A stretch of DNA of 64,000 bases, taken from assembly GCF_016901835.1 (NCBI RefSeq), contig NZ_JACJKX010000003.1, forward strand, positions 124,001-188,000, given 5' to 3'. Below, piece after piece: positions 51,824 to 60,902 of the stretch (position 1 is the stretch's first letter; each line of letters opens with the position of its first letter). The notes under the pieces were generated by a model. It was not told the origin of the DNA, ran no database searches, and worked only from the letters and a program-made list of their open reading frames with translations. Origin of the DNA: Parasutterella secunda. Lineage in GTDB: Bacteria > Pseudomonadota > Gammaproteobacteria > Burkholderiales > Burkholderiaceae_F. A program made the position numbers and the translations under genes.

Positions 51824-54763
51824 TCAGAGTGTTTTAGTGTGCACCTGAATCAGAGGCGTGTCATCCAAGGGCGGTAAAACCTTTCTCGGACGTCCCGGAT
51901 AGATGACCGGAGAGTAATCAACCGGGTGAACGAGTTCAGCTCGAGTATGAACAACCGTGAGACCCTTTTGAGCCAATGCTTCATCAAGACCTGCCGTTAA
52001 GCGTTTGAGTGCATCGGTTTCTTCCTGAGGCTCTTCAACGGGCTGCGTGTTTTCAGCCTCAACGACCTCGATCGTTTCCTTTGTTTCTTCGACCGTATTG
52101 TTCGTAACCTCAGATTCCGTAACCGTTTCAGTGACAGAAGACTGTTCCGTAGCAACGGCTACTTCTTCAGCGCGCGGACGTTCTGTCACGGGCTCGCGCT
52201 TCATATTGGCAATGTTGCTTTCCACATTGACGTGGCGCGGTTCAATCGTCTGAACGGGTTCAGCAGAAGGTAGCTCAGATTGATCAATCGGAGCCGTGCG
52301 AACCTGTGCTTCCTGCATATATTCTTCAGGCGGCACAATCGGAGCACGATTCATTTCTTCGGCTTCGACTTCAGGCGGAATACGGTCACGACGAGCGGAT
52401 GTCTCGTCGTTAAAACGACGACGGCGACGCGGGCGACGTTCAGAAACGCTGCGTTCAGTTTGTTCTTCCTGTGCCACCGGTTGCACCACAGGTGCTGTTT
52501 CAGGCATATCGTCTGTTGCGAAATTAAAGTCTTCGTCAGACTTTACTTCTGCAGCAGGTTGCGGTTCAACTTCAGGTTGAGGTTGGACTTGCGGTTTGGG
52601 CAGTGCAACCTTCGTTTCAGGAGCGGGAAGCAGTTCGGGAGTATCCTCAGCTTTGACGCGACGACGCGGACGACGACGCGTTTGCGTTTCTTTCACGCTG
52701 TCCTTATCGGTAGCTTTGCTCTTTTCAACGCTTTCCGTCTTTTGCTCACTGACCGTCTTATCGTCATCTTTTTCCGCGCGGACGCGTTCACGGCGCGGAC
52801 GACGGGCGTTGAGGTCCTTTTCGCGTCTGTCGCGAGGATTGCGACGGGTGCGGCGTTCGCCTCGAGCTTTTTTCTCGTCTTCTTTCTTATCTTCAGTTTC
52901 AGTCTTAGAACCGAAGAGGAAATTAATCAAGCGGCGGAGGAGGCCTGGTTCCTGAGCGGCCTGAGCTCGCTTAGCAGCTTCCTGACGGGCAGCACGTTGC
53001 TCGGCCTTCTTATTGAACAGACGATCGGCTTCGTTATGTTCCGGAGCGACTTCAGGCATGAAGTTGCGCAGCACCGGTTCCTGACGTTTTGCGGCCGGTT
53101 TTTCTTCCGGCTTCTTCACGCGGTAGGGATCCAGCGTTTCATCATCGGGTTGGATTTCTTCGGCGCGCTTGTAGCTAGCCACTTCATCGTCCAAGCGTTC
53201 ATCGTCGTAGCGCAGGCGCTCGATATGATAGTGCGGCGTTTCAAGGAACTTGTTCGGAATCAAAACGATCGGCAAGCGATGACGTTGTTCGATCTTTGCG
53301 ATATCACGACGCTTTTCGTTCAAAAGGAAGCTTGCCACATCAACCGGTACCTGAGCGTGAACAGCTCCGGTTCCTTCCTTCATGGCTTCTTCTTCAAGGA
53401 TTCGCAAAATCTGCAATGCGCAGCTTTCGGTATCACGGATCACGCCCACACCGTTGCAGCGCGGGCAGGTGATGTGGTTGCCTTCAGCCAATGCCGGACG
53501 CAGACGCTGACGGGACAATTCCATGAGGCCAAAGCGGCTGATCTTTGCCATTTGCACGCGAGCACGGTCGTACTTCAAAGCGTCTTTGAGACGTTGTTCA
53601 ACGGCGCGTTGATTTTTCGGATCGTTCATGTCGATGAAGTCGATCACAATCAGACCGCCCAAGTCACGCAGACGCATTTGACGGGCCACTTCATCGGCAG
53701 CTTCACAGTTCGTGCGGAAAGCGGTCTCTTCAATGTCAGAGCCGCGGGTGGCTCGCGCGGAGTTCACGTCTACGGCTACCAAAGCTTCGGTGTGGTCGAT
53801 AACGATGGCACCGCCCGAGGGAAGGGGGACGGTTCGCGAGTAAGCCGACTCAATCTGGTGCTCGATTTGAAAGCGAGAGAAAAGAGGCGTTTCTTCGCGG
53901 TAACGTTTGACTCTGCCCACCATGTCCGGCATGACGTGCGCCATGAACTGACGGGCCTGATCGTAAATTTCATCCGTATCGACGAGAATTTCACCGATTT
54001 CGGGTTGGAAATAGTCGCGGATGGCACGAATGACGAGGTTACTTTCTTCAACAATCAAAAACGGAGCCGGATTGGCACGTTTGAGGGCTTCGCCCTTGGG
54101 ACCGGTGGAATCCGTCACGTATTTCGTGATCGTGCGATTGCCTTCACGTACGGGCAATTCATATTGGGGCTGAGCGGCCTCACAGATGGCTTCCCAGAGT
54201 TTGAGCAGGTAGTTCAAGTCCCATTGAAATTCGTCGACCGTGCGACCGATACCGGCCGTACGGGCAATAATGCTCATGCCGGCAGGCAATTTCAATCGAT
54301 CCATCGTTTCGCGAAGTTCCTGGCGTTCTTCACCTTCGATACGACGCGATACACCGCCTCCGCGGGGGTTATTCGGCATCAAAACGAGGTAACGGCCGGC
54401 AAGCGAAATGAAGGTTGTCAAAGCAGCGCCTTTGTTGCCGCGTTCTTCTTTTTCAACCTGAACGATCAGTTCCTGTCCTTCTACGAGCGCATCACGAATG
54501 GTGGCCGTACGGACATCAACACCTTCTTTAAAGTATTGGCGGGAAACTTCTTTAAACGGGAGAAAACCGTGGCGATCTTCACCGTAATTGACAAAACAAG
54601 CTTCAAGGCTCGGTTCAATACGGGTGATAATGCCTTTATAGATATTGGATTTGCGTTGTTCACGGCCGGCGGTCTCGATATCAATGTCGATCAGCTTTTG
54701 GCCGTCTACGATGCCGACGCGCGTCTCTTCGGCGTGCGTGGCGTTAAATAACATGCGTTTCAT
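51824..54763 (-). CDS. rne: Ribonuclease E
   Basis: 979 residues. It begins MKRMLFNATHAEETRVGIV with GGAG seven bases before the ATG, and an S1 domain (SNIYKGIITRIEPSLEACFVNYGE) follows. The catalytic DNase-like region has metal Asp residues in VAVDVNSARATRG and GLIVIDFIDM, and a zinc link in CPRCNGVG. From about 520 on lies a disordered Arg/Glu/Pro-rich scaffold with RPRRRRR-like patches that would bind RNA and other degradosome proteins. RNase E starts most mRNA decay. It is divergent from rluC with a 720-bp gap. Confidence 0.95.
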   Translation of the reverse strand: MKRMLFNATHAEETRVGIVDGQKLIDIDIETAGREQRKSNIYKGIITRIEPSLEACFVNYGEDRHGFLPFKEVSRQYFKEGVDVRTATIRDALVEGQELIVQVEKEERGNKGAALTTFISLAGRYLVLMPNNPRGGGVSRRIEGEERQELRETMDRLKLPAGMSIIARTAGIGRTVDEFQWDLNYLLKLWEAICEAAQPQYELPVREGNRTITKYVTDSTGPKGEALKRANPAPFLIVEESNLVIRAIRDYFQPEIGEILVDTDEIYDQARQFMAHVMPDMVGRVKRYREETPLFSRFQIEHQIESAYSRTVPLPSGGAIVIDHTEALVAVDVNSARATRGSDIEETAFRTNCEAADEVARQMRLRDLGGLIVIDFIDMNDPKNQRAVEQRLKDALKYDRARVQMAKISRFGLMELSRQRLRPALAEGNHITCPRCNGVGVIRDTESCALQILRILEEEAMKEGTGAVHAQVPVDVASFLLNEKRRDIAKIEQRHRLPIVLIPNKFLETPHYHIERLRYDDERLDDEVASYKRAEEIQPDDETLDPYRVKKPEEKPAAKRQEPVLRNFMPEVAPEHNEADRLFNKKAEQRAARQEAAKRAQAAQEPGLLRRLINFLFGSKTETEDKKEDEKKARGERRTRRNPRDRREKDLNARRPRRERVRAEKDDDKTVSEQKTESVEKSKATDKDSVKETQTRRRPRRRVKAEDTPELLPAPETKVALPKPQVQPQPEVEPQPAAEVKSDEDFNFATDDMPETAPVVQPVAQEEQTERSVSERRPRRRRRFNDETSARRDRIPPEVEAEEMNRAPIVPPEEYMQEAQVRTAPIDQSELPSAEPVQTIEPRHVNVESNIANMKREPVTERPRAEEVAVATEQSSVTETVTESEVTNNTVEETKETIEVVEAENTQPVEEPQEETDALKRLTAGLDEALAQKGLTVVHTRAELVHPVDYSPVIYPGRPRKVLPPLDDTPLIQVHTKTL

Positions 54764-55483
54764 TGAACACTCCGGGCTGACAACCACTGTCGCAGGTCGT
54801 CAAAGTCTGGCGTGCCGTATCAGAAACAAAATCTGTGTCGTTATGGGGGATTCGGCTCTCTCAAAAAGAGCACTCCCATTATTTATCTTTTCTCAAAACC
54901 TAAAATCTCCCGAGAGCCTAAACTTTCAGGAAAACGTTGAGAAAACAAATTGTTAGACTTGTGTCGCCACAATAAATTCAGGGGCGGTAGGGAGAGCACC
55001 GAAACGAACGAATTCAAAATAGTGAGCCTATTTTGCATCTATGAGCTCAATCCCTCACATGGGGTCTAATAAATACTTTTCACTTCTTCACATCAACAAG
55101 TCTGATTTGCCGCCGTCTAATGACGGCAATCCCGGTGGGACTTGTCCGACCACAGATTTTTCTGTACGGCAATAATAACCGTTTTCTTCGGTCCGCATGA
55201 CCGGTTTCCGACAGAAAACGCTAAACATATACCGTTTGCTGCACACATCGCGTAAAAACGCGGGCTTCACAGTCCGCAAAATATTGTCTTTGCGGCTCAG
55301 CCTGTCGTCCATGAAAAGGCAGCTCTTTTCAGGCACACAAAAAACTTTATTGAAGAAGTCCTCCAATAAAGGAAATTTTTAATCAAAACACGGCTACAAT
55401 GCACATGTTGATTTTCAATGATTGTTGAACAGACAAAACTACATTTGTTGTCTGTATTCAACTCGTCCCCATTATATAGAGTT
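54764..55483. other. Divergent rne-rluC intergenic region with rne leader hairpin
   Basis: 720 bp without a supported gene. Read on the minus strand it holds an extended hairpin ahead of rne: stem ATGGG/CCCAT with an inner GCTCT/AGAGC stem. This is positioned like the leader stem-loops through which E. coli RNase E limits its own mRNA. A TACAAT at 55395-55400 may be the -10 box for rluC. Confidence 0.5.
54843..54879 (-). promoter_or_regulatory. Stem-loop in the rne 5' leader
   Basis: ATGGG (54843-54847) pairs with CCCAT (54875-54879), and inside it GCTCT (54855-54859) pairs with AGAGC (54867-54871). It sits about 80-115 nt upstream of the rne start, within the likely 5' untranslated region. 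Confidence 0.5.
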
Positions 55484-56497
55484 ATGGCAAATTTAGTAGG
55501 AAAAACACCGCTCTTTATTTCATCGTCTCAAGCGGTTGCCAAACCCGATGCCGTGGTTTGGATTCGAATCGGAGCCGATGCTGACGGTCAGCGTCTCGAT
55601 AATTACCTCTTTCGAATCGCCAAAGGTGTTCCTAAAAGTCACATTTATCGGATTGTCCGTGGCGGAGAAGTCCGGGTTAATAAAAAAAGGGTCACGGTGG
55701 ATACGCGTCTTTATGATGGGGATGAACTTCGGGTGCCGCCGATTAGAGTCTCCAATACTCCAAAAAAAGAGGTGGCCCGTCCGATCGATGACGTAGAATT
55801 GCCGATTTTGTACGAAGATGAGCACATTTTAGTGGTCGATAAGCCCGCGGGCCTTGCAGCACACGGAGGTTCAGGCGTGAGTTTCGGTCTCATCGAACGG
55901 CTTCGTTCGGCTCGTCCGAATCAACCTTATTTGGAATTGGTGCATCGCTTGGATCGTGATACAAGCGGTGTCATGATGCTTGCCAAAACCCGTAAGGCTC
56001 TTGTGAGACTTCATGAAATGATTCGTGAGGGTCAATTACATAAATCGTATAGAACACTCGTTTTGGGTGATTGGGTCAATGACCGTCAGCACATTAAAGC
56101 GCCGTTATATAAATTTGTGACTGCCAACGGGGAGCGTAGGGTTTGTGTGGATGAAGAAAAGGGGTTGCCGAGCCACAGTATTTTTCAGTTGATCGAGCGT
56201 TTCGGTTCCGTATCCTATTTAAATGTTGATTTAAAAACCGGTCGCACGCACCAGATTCGTGTTCATGCTCAATGGGCAGGTCATCCGCTCGTAGGTGATG
56301 ATAAATACGGAGACTTTGAGGAAAACAAAAAAATTGCAAAAGGCAGTCTCGGGATTCCTTTTAAGCGAATGTTTCTTCATGCTTACCGTTTGGAATTTAA
56401 GCATCCCGTGACCGGAGAGTCCATGAGTGTAACGGCTCAGTTGCCAAAAGAATGTGCAGATTTAATAGCTTGCTTGAAACAAGGAAAGGAAAGTTAA
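55484..56497 (+). CDS. rluC: 23S rRNA pseudouridine synthase RluC-type
   Basis: 337 residues from the ATG at 55484. An S4 RNA-binding domain (DGQRLDNYLFRIAKGVPKSHIYRIVRGGEVRVN) is followed by the RluA-type catalytic domain with the Asp in LVHRLDRDTSGVM. E. coli RluC modifies U955, U2504 and U2580. An alternative ATG at 55418 would add 22 residues; the family fits the shorter form. It is divergent from rne, as in many proteobacteria. The HAD gene starts three bases after the stop. Confidence 0.85.
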   Translation: MANLVGKTPLFISSSQAVAKPDAVVWIRIGADADGQRLDNYLFRIAKGVPKSHIYRIVRGGEVRVNKKRVTVDTRLYDGDELRVPPIRVSNTPKKEVARPIDDVELPILYEDEHILVVDKPAGLAAHGGSGVSFGLIERLRSARPNQPYLELVHRLDRDTSGVMMLAKTRKALVRLHEMIREGQLHKSYRTLVLGDWVNDRQHIKAPLYKFVTANGERRVCVDEEKGLPSHSIFQLIERFGSVSYLNVDLKTGRTHQIRVHAQWAGHPLVGDDKYGDFEENKKIAKGSLGIPFKRMFLHAYRLEFKHPVTGESMSVTAQLPKECADLIACLKQGKES

Positions 56498-56500
56498 ACA

Positions 56501-57169
56501 ATGTTCGTGCCGAAATTTGATCTGTTTGTGTTTGATTGGGACGGAACGGTAATGGATACGACCGAGCCCATTGCAGCAGGCATTTGTCATGCATTTGTGG
56601 CTTTGGGTTACAAGGACCCGGGTATGCAGGCAGCCAGAAACGTGATCGGTTTGGATTGGCGCTCGGCTATTTTGTCGATTGAACCGGATTTTCGATTTGA
56701 TCATTACGATCAGTTTGAAGCGGCTTACCGGGAATTTTATTTAGTTAAGGAAAAGGGAATCGGCATCTTTCCGGGGCTTGAAGATTTGCTCAGAAAGATG
56801 AAGGCGGCGGGCTTACGTTTGGCTGTGGCCACCGGGAAAAGTCGCAGAGGGTTGGATCGGGTGTTTGCTCAGACGGGTGTCGGTGATTTATTTGAAGCAA
56901 CGGTTACAGCCGATGAAAGTGCAGGAAAACCCAATCCTTTGATGCTTCAGATGCTGTCTGAAGAAACCGGAGTCGATATCAGCCAGATGGTGATGATCGG
57001 TGATACCGAGCATGATCTTTGGTTGGCGAAGAATGCAGGATGTGCCTCAGTTGCGGTGAGCTACGGAGCATTCCCTAAGAGTGAATTATTGAAGTGGAAA
57101 GTCCCGGTTGTGGACGACGTGCCCCAGTTGGCTACGGCACTGGGTGTGGATGAACTGCTTAATCATTAA
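56501..57169 (+). CDS. HAD-family phosphatase (phosphoglycolate-phosphatase-like)
   Basis: 222 residues. HAD motif I is FDWDGTVMDT, motif II is ATGKS, motif III is KPNPLML and motif IV is GDTEHD. A helical cap inserted after motif I places it in the Gph/PGMB group. It hydrolyses a small phosphate ester; substrate unknown. AAGGAAAG precedes the ATG directly behind rluC, so the two are cotranscribed. Confidence 0.85.
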   Translation: MFVPKFDLFVFDWDGTVMDTTEPIAAGICHAFVALGYKDPGMQAARNVIGLDWRSAILSIEPDFRFDHYDQFEAAYREFYLVKEKGIGIFPGLEDLLRKMKAAGLRLAVATGKSRRGLDRVFAQTGVGDLFEATVTADESAGKPNPLMLQMLSEETGVDISQMVMIGDTEHDLWLAKNAGCASVAVSYGAFPKSELLKWKVPVVDDVPQLATALGVDELLNH

Positions 57170-57177
57170 GCAAATCG

Positions 57178-57203
57178 GCGGGCCAAACGGCCCGCTTTCT
57201 TTT
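57178..57203 (+). terminator. Terminator of rluC-HAD operon
   Basis: GCGGGCC and GGCCCGC (57178-57184, 57189-57195) with a four-base loop, followed by TTTCTTTT. It abuts the 3' end of the convergent methylase gene. Confidence 0.8.
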
Positions 57204-57990
57204 ACGCCTGACGCCAAAAACTTCCGGTCTTTTTGTGAAATCCGCCTTGATTTTGCTTTTTTATCGGCATCTTCTTCACAGGCATCTTTTGCGCAAGAAT
57301 GGCAAAAATAGTCGGCAGTTTCGGCAAATACACCTCTTCTTTTAACCACTCGGCTGCATTTTTCGTTTTGATGAACTCACTCTCGCCCGTAATATCGCAC
57401 GCAACGGTAATGCGGGTTAAGGGATGAAGGCTTTGAGCGAGAAATTTTAAAAACGCTTGATTGCGATACGGTGTCTCAATAAATATCTGGGTTTCGCCGT
57501 GGACGCTGTGACGCTCAGCCTCTTTCAAAGCCTGTGTGCGGCTCGGTTCTTTAATCGGTAAGTAGCCTAGGAAACGGAAATGCTGTCCGTCTAAGCCACT
57601 TCCCATCAATGCCAGAAGGATAGAGCTGGGACCGACCAAAGGCTTAACCGTAATGTTTAATTGCTGAGCACGTGAGACGATGCTGGCGCCGGGGTCTGCT
57701 ACGCCCGGGCAACCCGATTCACTGACGATTGCGATGTTATGACCGTCGGAAAGGGGAGATAACCATTCGTCAATTTTTGACTCATCGGGTTGATGTCCGA
57801 TTTCTTCAATATGAAGTTCATTGATGGGTGTGGGGTGAGAGGCGGCTTTTAAGTACGAGCGGGCACTTTTAGCGTTTTCTGCTAAAAAATATTGAGTTTG
57901 TCTCAATACTGCCAGGGTACCTGCGGGCAGTGTTTCTTCCACAGCACGATCTGCGATTCGGTTGGGCAACAGATAAAGAATACCGGCCAT
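57202..57990 (-). CDS. Tetrapyrrole-methylase-fold SAM methyltransferase, RsmI-like
   Basis: 262 residues with the fold of RsmI/CobA methylases: ILYLLPNRIADR at the N-terminus, ESGCPGVADPGA and GPSSILLALMGSG in the SAM-binding part, and FRFLGYLPIK. RsmI methylates the ribose of C1402 in 16S rRNA. This paralogue lies downstream of maf, a common arrangement in Burkholderiales. The ATG overlaps the maf stop by one base (TAATG). The last about 25 residues are Lys-rich and run past the usual end. Confidence 0.8.
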   Translation of the reverse strand: MAGILYLLPNRIADRAVEETLPAGTLAVLRQTQYFLAENAKSARSYLKAASHPTPINELHIEEIGHQPDESKIDEWLSPLSDGHNIAIVSESGCPGVADPGASIVSRAQQLNITVKPLVGPSSILLALMGSGLDGQHFRFLGYLPIKEPSRTQALKEAERHSVHGETQIFIETPYRNQAFLKFLAQSLHPLTRITVACDITGESEFIKTKNAAEWLKEEVYLPKLPTIFAILAQKMPVKKMPIKKQNQGGFHKKTGSFWRQA

Positions 57991-58592
57991 TACTCTTCCT
58001 CTCCGATTCCTTCAATGACTTCTAATCCCGCCTTCGCTAATAAATTCACGGTTTCGATCAGAGGCAATCCGATAAGAGCCGTGGGGTCCGTTGAACGAAC
58101 TTCTTTCATCAGCGCAATGCCAAGTTTTTCAATTTTTGCCGAACCCGCACAGTTAAAGGGTTGCTCACGATCGAGGTAATGCTCAATTGTTTTTTTCGAA
58201 AGCGACTTCATGGTTACAACCGTGGGCACCATGGTTTCAAAAATTTCTCCCTTTTCGGAGATGACGCAAAGAGCCGTGAGAAAATAAACGGTCTGACCCT
58301 GCATGGAGAACAATTGTTCAAGGGCCCGTTCACGGGTGTGGGGTTTACCGAGAATTCGGTCTCCGAGGACTGCGACTTGGTCGCTGCCGATGACAATAGC
58401 CTCACCGACCTGCTCTTTGACCTTCAGAGCTTTTTCACAGGCGAGTCTCACACAGAGTTTCTCCGGCGTTTCGCCTTCGAGTCGGCTTTCATCAATATCG
58501 GCCGAGACACACTCGAAATCAATTCCCAACCGTTGCAATAATTCTTTTCTGTACGGGGAACTTGACCCCAAAACCAATTTCTTCTGTAACAT
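57990..58592 (-). CDS. Maf-like nucleotide pyrophosphatase (YceF type)
   Basis: 200 residues from the ATG at 58590-58592. Maf signature LVLGSSSPYRKELL and GSDQVAVLG, plus GKPHTRERA. The YceF subgroup hydrolyses 7-methyl-GTP; the YhdE subgroup acts on dTTP/UTP. Context points to YceF, because E. coli yceF is next to yceD-rpmF as here. It overlaps the methylase gene by one base and is divergent from yceD. Confidence 0.8.
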   Translation of the reverse strand: MLQKKLVLGSSSPYRKELLQRLGIDFECVSADIDESRLEGETPEKLCVRLACEKALKVKEQVGEAIVIGSDQVAVLGDRILGKPHTRERALEQLFSMQGQTVYFLTALCVISEKGEIFETMVPTVVTMKSLSKKTIEHYLDREQPFNCAGSAKIEKLGIALMKEVRSTDPTALIGLPLIETVNLLAKAGLEVIEGIGEEE

Positions 58593-58620
58593 ACGCTCGT
58601 AACCTTTTTGGGAGTAAACA

Positions 58621-59157
58621 ATGTCGAGAGGCAATCAAAATTTTTCTACCGTCGACATTTTCGCGGTCGCATCAAACCGTCAGAAGATTAACACAACGGT
58701 GACGATTTCGGAGATGCCCGAATTATCCGGCCTAATTATTAATAGCGAAAAGGTCTTACCTTTTGAAGTGCAAATTGAAGGCACCGAAGGGGTAAGGGGC
58801 TTGCCGGGAGCAATCTTGACTATTACGGGCCGCGTTCAAATGCGTTGTACGCGTTGCACTCAACCGATCGATATTGAAATTGACCGAGAGGTTCCTTTCC
58901 TTTTTGTTCGCAGTGAGGCAGAAGCTAATCGTATTCCGATTGAAGAGGATGAAGATTGGGAAGTGGTTGTGGGCTCGGAACACATGAATGTGGCCGAGTG
59001 GGTTCAGGAAGAAATTATTTTGTCCTTGCCCACATTTCCGCGTCATGACGATTGTCATGCACCAGAAAACCACACATCGAGTGGTCAAAGTGAAGAAGAA
59101 ATAACACAAAGACCGAAACCTTTTGCTAACTTACGAGACTTATTGAAGAAAAACTGA
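58621..59157 (+). CDS. YceD/DUF177 family protein
   Basis: 178 residues. A conserved metal-binding pattern (CTRC around residue 80 and a HDDC further on), and a gene order yceD-rpmF found in most proteobacteria. YceD helps 23S rRNA processing or ribosome assembly; the details are not settled. GGGAG lies eight bases before the ATG. The next gene is rpmF, 99 bp on with its own promoter. Confidence 0.85.
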   Translation: MSRGNQNFSTVDIFAVASNRQKINTTVTISEMPELSGLIINSEKVLPFEVQIEGTEGVRGLPGAILTITGRVQMRCTRCTQPIDIEIDREVPFLFVRSEAEANRIPIEEDEDWEVVVGSEHMNVAEWVQEEIILSLPTFPRHDDCHAPENHTSSGQSEEEITQRPKPFANLRDLLKKN

Positions 59158-59197
59158 TATAATCGCAAAACTTTTTTCCAAGCTTTAGGTAATGGCA

Positions 59198-59227
59198 TTG
59201 GCAAAATGCGCATATCTAGGGTATAAT
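59198..59227 (+). promoter_or_regulatory. Promoter of rpmF
   Basis: -35 TTGGCA (59198-59203) and -10 TATAAT (59222-59227) with an 18-bp spacer, 29 bp ahead of the rpmF ATG. Confidence 0.75.
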
Positions 59228-59256
59228 CGCGTGTTTTCTTAAAGTGGGGTATTGCT

Positions 59257-59436
59257 ATGGCAGTCCAACAAAATAAAAAATCGACCAACAAGCGCGGCAA
59301 TCACCGTGCTCATGATTTCTTGACGAACCCGGCTACGGCTGTTGAACCGAAGACCGGTGAAGTTCACCTCCGTCACCACATCAGCCCGAACGGCTTCTAT
59401 CGTGGTAAGAAGGTGATCGACGTCAAGGGTGAATAA
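59257..59436 (+). CDS. rpmF: 50S ribosomal protein L32
   Basis: 59 residues, [20 protein letters not shown] through [20 protein letters not shown]. This is the standard L32 sequence of betaproteobacteria, without the zinc-finger cysteines of some L32 forms. It sits between yceD and the usual plsX position, but plsX is missing here. A 205-bp region with several small stems and then a terminator follows. Confidence 0.97.
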   Translation: MAVQQNKKSTNKRGNHRAHDFLTNPATAVEPKTGEVHLRHHISPNGFYRGKKVIDVKGE

Positions 59437-59582
59437 TTCACTTGATTAAGAAAATCGCTTTCAGGGTTGATTCTCGACTTTAGCCTTCGCCGGCAACGCC
59501 GAAAACCCCACAGCCAATGTGCAAAACGTTGCGGTGGGAGACAAAACGGGAAACGTTGAAAGACAGATTTTCAGAGTCGATT

Positions 59583-59616
59583 AAAAAAGGGGAATCCGTG
59601 TTGGGTTCCCTTTTTT
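59583..59616 (+). terminator. Terminator downstream of rpmF
   Basis: AAAAAAGGG and CCCTTTTTT enclose a partly paired inner region (GGAATCC/GGGTTCC), ending in a T-run. It lies 147 bp after the rpmF stop. Confidence 0.75.
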
Positions 59617-59641
59617 GCATCCAGAGCCGACGCTTTTGTCT

Positions 59642-60559
59642 CTAATGGCTTCCAAGGAAATGAAGCACTTTTTCTAAAAAGATCTCCGGACACTCCTCCT
59701 CAGGAGAGTGACCGCAGTCAAGCGCTTCGCCTGACACATCAATTGCTTTGTCTTTCCAGGTGCCTACAACATCGTAGAGCTTGCCGACTGTGCCTCGCGC
59801 TCCCCAAAGAAGATAAAGCGGGCACTCAATACGTCGATCAGAATCGGCTTTGTCATCTTCCAAATCAATCGTTGCCGCGGCTCGATAGTCCTCGCAAATG
59901 GCATGGATAGTGCCGGGGTTTCTGTAGCAGCGGAGGTATTCTTTGAAAGCACGTTCTTCGACGACGCCTTTGATTTTGATCTGGCCGTTGATGTGATGAT
60001 GTAGGAAATATTCCGGCTCAAATCCGATCAGTTTTTCCGGAAACGGTTCAGGTTGAATCAGAAAGAACCACCAAAAGTATTTCGTTGCGAATTCTTTGTT
60101 CGTCAACGCATACATCGTTGCGGTAGGAGCAATATCGACAAAAACGGTTTTGGTTACTGCCTCGGGATAGTCCAAGGCCAGACGGTGTCCGACCCGAGCC
60201 CCTCGGTCATGACCGATGAACGCAAATTTTTCGAAACCGAGCAAATGCATCAACGACATGAGGTCTTTTGCCATTTCGCGTTTGCTGTAGGGGCGATGAT
60301 CCGGTTGACTTTCAGGCTTTTCTGTATCGCCGTAACCTCTTAAGTCAGGCAGGATGACCGTATGAGTTTCGGCAAGTTTCGGTGCGATTTTTCGCCAAAT
60401 GATATGCGTGTGCGGATGACCATGGACCAGAAGAATCGGAGAGCCTGAGCCGCCTATGGCAAAACGCATCTTGATTCCGGTTGCAAGCTTCGCATTAAAA
60501 AGATTGAATCCCGCAATAAAATCTGATGGTCCGATTCCGATTAATTTATCGCTCTCCAT
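59642..60559 (-). CDS. Alpha/beta hydrolase resembling fluoroacetate dehalogenase
   Basis: 305 residues. Alpha/beta-hydrolase fold with the nucleophile elbow GHDRGARV (Asp nucleophile, Arg pair for the carboxylate), an oxyanion hole after LLVHGHPHTH, and catalytic His in CGHSPEE. The block GHDRGARVGHRLALDYP and CEDYRAAATIDLEDDKAD match fluoroacetate dehalogenases (FAcD/DehH1). In that family a His-Trp pair helps bind the halide; here the pair reads Trp-Trp (YFWWFF), so halogenated substrates are not certain. A GGAGACGCC site precedes the ATG. It is cotranscribed with the small exported protein upstream. Confidence 0.75.
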   Translation of the reverse strand: MESDKLIGIGPSDFIAGFNLFNAKLATGIKMRFAIGGSGSPILLVHGHPHTHIIWRKIAPKLAETHTVILPDLRGYGDTEKPESQPDHRPYSKREMAKDLMSLMHLLGFEKFAFIGHDRGARVGHRLALDYPEAVTKTVFVDIAPTATMYALTNKEFATKYFWWFFLIQPEPFPEKLIGFEPEYFLHHHINGQIKIKGVVEERAFKEYLRCYRNPGTIHAICEDYRAAATIDLEDDKADSDRRIECPLYLLWGARGTVGKLYDVVGTWKDKAIDVSGEALDCGHSPEEECPEIFLEKVLHFLGSH

Positions 60560-60584
60560 GGCGTCTCCATTTTCAAATCCGATC

Positions 60585-60902
60585 TCAGCGCATCAGCTCT
60601 TTTTTGATATTTTCAGCCTTTTCGCTGTATTCATCGGTCTTATCATTGATGAAATTTTTGGCTGATTCGTAATGATCCATCAGAGAATCGCCGGCCTTTG
60701 AAAATTGCGATTTCAAGTCTGTATAACCTTCAGCGATACAGTTTTCTGCCAACGTTTGGGCTTTTTCAAGGCCTTCTTTTTGAGCGACTTCATTAATGTA
60801 GCTGACACTGCAAGTTGCATCCGTTATATCGAGCTCATTGGCAAACGAGTTCGAAGCACCCACTAAAAGAAGGGGAATAGTAAACAGAAAAGGTCTGATC
60901 AT
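60585..60902 (-). CDS. Small exported protein of unknown function
   Basis: 105 residues. A signal peptide (MIRPFLFTIPLLLVGASNSFA) is followed by a helical, charged mature part with two cysteines (ATCSVS and AENCIAE). No recognised domain. The dehalogenase-like gene starts 25 bp after its stop on the same strand. Confidence 0.65.
   Translation of the reverse strand: MIRPFLFTIPLLLVGASNSFANELDITDATCSVSYINEVAQKEGLEKAQTLAENCIAEGYTDLKSQFSKAGDSLMDHYESAKNFINDKTDEYSEKAENIKKELMR

Noticed and set aside
52280-54751. An 823-codon open frame on the plus strand opposite rne
   Set aside because: It mirrors the rne reading frame and has no recognisable domain or ribosome site; RNase E on the minus strand is certain.
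55088-55366. A 92-codon minus-strand frame in the rne-rluC gap
   Set aside because: It has no ribosome site or family resemblance and lies in the probable rne leader or promoter region.
59437-59641. Remnant of plsX after rpmF
   Set aside because: None of the three forward frames shows the PlsX start or conserved blocks.
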